A stretch of 64,000 nt of DNA, from contig NZ_JACHXU010000002.1 of NCBI RefSeq assembly GCF_014192335.1, forward strand, positions 327,347 to 391,346, given 5' to 3'. This document shows positions 61,214-64,000 of the stretch, one piece after another. The translations under genes were made by a program, and so were the position numbers. This DNA comes from Aporhodopirellula rubra (GTDB lineage Bacteria; Planctomycetota; Planctomycetia; Pirellulales; Pirellulaceae). Position 1 is the first letter of the stretch, and every line of letters starts with the position of its first letter. Under the pieces are notes generated by a model. That model had not been told where the DNA came from, made no database searches, and worked only from the letters and a program-made list of their open reading frames with translations.

Positions 61214-62248
61214 CTAGGATTCTTTTGCGGATTCGCTTCTGGTGCAAACAGCCAGTGCGTTCAGGTCGTGAAGCCACGCGGATTGCTGATCGACGAAGGC
61301 AGCCTGTAATTGGCTCGCTAGGTCATCAGAATCGCCAATCGACTGCGAAATCTCGATCGCCAGTCGCGGATCGGGATCGTCGTGCGTCGAGTGACAGATT
61401 ACGAAATGCCGCTTGGTCTCCTCTAGCATCTGCATGCTGGCGTGCCAAAGCCGATCGACGGCCTCAACGCTAGCGGTGGGCTTGTACCCATCGACCTGTC
61501 GCGCCGCTCGCATCATCGAAGATACCTCCAAACAGAATCTCAGCATGCGGCTCATGGCGTACCGCGGTTCCCCGAACCGAAAGTAATGCAGTACCGGATA
61601 GAAATGATGCGATTCCAATAACTCCGCCATGTTCGACGACAACGTGTAAAGGTCCTGGTTGACCAATGAAGGATCGCTGTCGGACAGATATGCTCGCAAA
61701 TAGCCAAGGCTGTCTCCGGTTCGTCCCGTGCGATACTCAATTTCGTTGGCAAACTGGTTGCGACGGGCCAGTGTCGAATAGACGGAGATGACGTAGGCAA
61801 GCACGAGCGTGAAGAAGCTGAACCCCAAGCCGGCAGCAGTGATGGTCAAGAACTGCATCGTTGGCGTTCGGGGAACCAAGTCGCCCACACCCAACGTGGT
61901 GATGGTGAACCCAGAATAATACACCGCGGATGCAAAATCCGTATCCGTCGGAGTCGATCCGGTCGCCGTGATTCCCGTACCGAGTTGAGGCCAAACGATC
62001 AGACTGATCCCAATCAATAGCAGCGTCGCCCAACACAACACTTGCATCACGATTAATGCTGGGCCGCAGTGAACCAGAACTCGCGGATGAGCGAATGTTC
62101 GCGTTCGGACTAAAAAGTGAAACCCACGATTGATGACTTTTGTGATCGGGCCAACCGTTGCCCGTGGATGGAGAACTGCCATGAAGGTTTCCCCGACTCC
62201 AAGGCAAGTCAACAGAAACCCGCCAGCAGTAAGGAACCAATTCATCAC
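61214..62248 (-). CDS. Ion-channel protein with potassium-type pore
   Basis: A 344-residue membrane protein. A first membrane segment (about 5-25), then two further helices (about 63-85 and 132-157) around a pore loop with TITTLGVGD (115-123), close to the TVGYGD filter of potassium channels (here Leu in place of the first Val and Val in place of Tyr). The C-terminal 185 residues are soluble and helical (YLRAYLSDSDPSLVNQDLY) and may regulate gating. Probably a potassium or related cation channel. The CsoR gene is 9 nt upstream, so they may share a transcript. Confidence 0.8.
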   Translation of the reverse strand: MMNWFLTAGGFLLTCLGVGETFMAVLHPRATVGPITKVINRGFHFLVRTRTFAHPRVLVHCGPALIVMQVLCWATLLLIGISLIVWPQLGTGITATGSTPTDTDFASAVYYSGFTITTLGVGDLVPRTPTMQFLTITAAGLGFSFFTLVLAYVISVYSTLARRNQFANEIEYRTGRTGDSLGYLRAYLSDSDPSLVNQDLYTLSSNMAELLESHHFYPVLHYFRFGEPRYAMSRMLRFCLEVSSMMRAARQVDGYKPTASVEAVDRLWHASMQMLEETKRHFVICHSTHDDPDPRLAIEISQSIGDSDDLASQLQAAFVDQQSAWLHDLNALAVCTRSESAKES

Positions 62249-62257
62249 GCTAGTTCT

Positions 62258-62536
62258 TCACTCGCCGTATTTCCGAAAAACAGTCATCAACTCTTCGATC
62301 TTCTCGTCACGTTCCTTGGCATTTCCGCTCTTGATCGCATCGCTAACGCAGGTTCGGATGTGTTGTTCCAGAACAATCTGGCCGACTTTGTTCAATGCCC
62401 CGGTCGCGGCGGACAACTGCATCAGGATATCGACGCAGTACTCCTCGTCCTCGATCATACGACCAACCGCTTCAACTTGTCCGATGACACGTCGAAGTCG
62501 GTTGTTAAGCTTCTTTTTCTCGTCGTCTGAGAGCAT
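62258..62536 (-). CDS. csoR: CsoR-family copper-sensing repressor
   Basis: A 92-residue CsoR/RcnR/FrmR-family repressor. The three metal ligands are present: Cys34, His59 and Cys63 (QHIRTC), with the spacing of copper-sensing CsoR (25 and 4 residues). The N-terminal KKLNNRLRRVIGQVEAVGR is the conserved DNA-binding helix. Copper(I) binding should release it from operators with TACCC...GGGTA halves; such a site occurs at 47388-47402. It lies between the channel gene and the CopA-like ATPase gene on the same strand. Confidence 0.95.
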   Translation of the reverse strand: MLSDDEKKKLNNRLRRVIGQVEAVGRMIEDEEYCVDILMQLSAATGALNKVGQIVLEQHIRTCVSDAIKSGNAKERDEKIEELMTVFRKYGE

Positions 62537-62655
62537 TCGTGAGAACTTTGGATAGGCTGGCTTTTCAAGAAGCCCGATTTTAGCGTGATAGGTCGATCGT
62601 CGTTAGATGGGTCTCGATTGGCTCCGCAACAAGCGAAAGCCTACTTTGCCACAGT

Positions 62656-64000
62656 TTATGCGAGTTTGGCTGCACGAAGTCTCAGCGCGTTTGCGATCAC
62701 GGACACACTGCTAAAACTCATCGCTGCCGCTGCAATCATGGGGCTGAGCAAGACGCCGAAGAACGGATAGAGTAACCCAGCCGCGACCGGGATACCCAGT
62801 GCGTTGTAGATGAAAGCGAAGAACAAGTTCTGGCGAATGTTACTCATCGTTTTTCGGCTCAAGTTAGCAGCCGCAGCCACGCCGCGGAGATCGCCACCGA
62901 CGAGCGTGACACCCGCAGATTCAATCGCAACGCCTGTCCCCGTGCCCATGGCGATCCCAACATTCGCTTCGGCAAGTGCAGGAGCGTCATTGATCCCATC
63001 CCCACACATCGCCACCGTCTTGCCCTCCTTCTTCAACTCGCGAACAAAGTCATGCTTTTCCTCAGGCGAAACCCCAGCATGAAACTCGTCGATACCCAGC
63101 CTTGATGCGACTGCTTTCGCGGTCGGTTCAGCGTCGCCAGTTAACATCACCACCTTCAATCCGAGTTCGTGCAACGTCTTCAAGGCCGCGGGCGTGCTTT
63201 GCTTGATCGGGTCAGTGATTGCGAGAATAGCTGCCAGCTTGTTGTCGATCGCCACGAACACAACCGTCGCTCCTTCGGCCTGATGCAATCCCGCTTTTTC
63301 CCTTCCCGCATCGACTCCCTCGATGCCTTGTTCGTCCAACAAGTCAGCCTTGCCAATCAACACATCATGATCATCGACGCGAGCTCGAACTCCGCCACCG
63401 GTGATACTGTTAAATTCACTTGCCTCAACAACCTGCAACTGATCCGCCTTCGCTCGGCGAACGACCGCCTGAGCCAACGGATGTTCGCTCTGTGTTTCAA
63501 CCGCGGCAGCCAATGTCAACACATCGTTATCATTCCAATCACCAAACGTCTCGACGCCAGTCACTTCCGGCCGTCCTTGCGTGAGTGTGCCAGTCTTGTC
63601 GACGACGATTGTGTCGACTTTCTCCATGACCTCAAGGACTTCTGCGTTCTTGATCAGCACGCCTTCCTTTGCACCGCGGCCCACGCCCACCATTACCGAC
63701 ATCGGCGTCGCCAGCCCCAATGCACAAGGACACGCAATGATCAGTACTGCAACGGCCGCTACGAACGCATGAGCCAGTTGCGGCTGCGGACCAAACACCG
63801 CCCATCCGATGAACGCGAGAATCGAACAAACGATCACCGCTGGCACAAAGTATCGAGCGACCACATCGACTAGTTTCTGAATCGGCGCACGACTTCGCTG
63901 AGCGTCCGCAACCATTTGCACGATGCGGTTGAGAACCGTGTCTCCGCCGACGCCGACGGCTTCCATCACAAGTGCACCGGTCTGATTCAACGTTCCGCCG
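62656..64000 (-). CDS. copA: CopA-like P1B-1 copper ATPase (partial, N-terminus outside window)
   Basis: About 447 C-terminal residues are visible; the frame is open to the window end. The visible part begins at the actuator domain end (TLNQTGALVMEAVGVGG). Then CPCALGLATPMSVMVGVGR (copper-type CPC), DKTGTLTQGRPEV, GDGINDAPALAEANVGIAMG, and C-terminal membrane segments with YNALGIPVAAGLLYPFFG. The CPC motif places it in P1B-1, copper(I)/silver export. It lies 119 nt upstream of csoR, and both are probably expressed together and repressed by CsoR. Confidence 0.93.
   Translation of the reverse strand, partial: GGTLNQTGALVMEAVGVGGDTVLNRIVQMVADAQRSRAPIQKLVDVVARYFVPAVIVCSILAFIGWAVFGPQPQLAHAFVAAVAVLIIACPCALGLATPMSVMVGVGRGAKEGVLIKNAEVLEVMEKVDTIVVDKTGTLTQGRPEVTGVETFGDWNDNDVLTLAAAVETQSEHPLAQAVVRRAKADQLQVVEASEFNSITGGGVRARVDDHDVLIGKADLLDEQGIEGVDAGREKAGLHQAEGATVVFVAIDNKLAAILAITDPIKQSTPAALKTLHELGLKVVMLTGDAEPTAKAVASRLGIDEFHAGVSPEEKHDFVRELKKEGKTVAMCGDGINDAPALAEANVGIAMGTGTGVAIESAGVTLVGGDLRGVAAAANLSRKTMSNIRQNLFFAFIYNALGIPVAAGLLYPFFGVLLSPMIAAAAMSFSSVSVIANALRLRAAKLA

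Overview
The window looks like chromosome or large-replicon DNA of a planctomycete, most likely of the Pirellulaceae (Rhodopirellula-like). The signs are large serine recombinases paired with DUF2924 proteins, LRR and HEAT proteins of planctomycete style, very large CusA-type pumps, many His- or Cys-rich secreted proteins, and moderate GC. The lineage is inferred from gene style; no rRNA or tRNA was seen. Overall it is an accessory region: a recombinase-bearing left end followed by about 55 kb of metal (mainly copper-type) resistance genes.

Left end (1-9022): two related five-gene recombinase cassettes point away from each other. Each has two small proteins, a DUF2924 protein, a large serine recombinase and a helix-turn-helix-like protein, mostly joined by 4-nt ATGA overlaps. 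Between them lie an LRR protein, a HEAT-repeat protein, a nitroreductase and a strongly folded candidate small RNA.

Metal region (9031-64000): four HME-RND efflux pumps with their adaptors (11.5-17.8, 18.5-23.5, 33.2-37.9 and 50.7-56.3 kb), two TolC-like outer-membrane factors (30.5 and 48.0 kb), a P1B-4 ATPase (44.9 kb), a CopA-like P1B-1 ATPase (63 kb, cut by the window end), a CDF-like transporter, a MacB-like ABC exporter, an HtrA protease, an ECF sigma factor and a distant anti-sigma factor with a Cys-rich sensor tail, and a CsoR copper sensor. Around them are many secreted metal-binding proteins: His-rich sponges (25-30 kb), proteins with one, two or three CPV...CCxGC domains (9, 10 and 56 kb), Cys-rich leader proteins before efflux operons (18, 32, 50 and 61 kb), and a protein made of three CCx5CCx5CC repeats (60 kb).

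The likely joint role is to sense copper or silver and related metals, bind them in the periplasm, and export them across both membranes. Regulation that can be read from the sequence includes three sigma-54 type promoters before His-rich or Cys/His-rich secreted protein genes, a CsoR-like operator before the ECF sigma gene, and several intrinsic terminators. Substrate assignments are family inferences.
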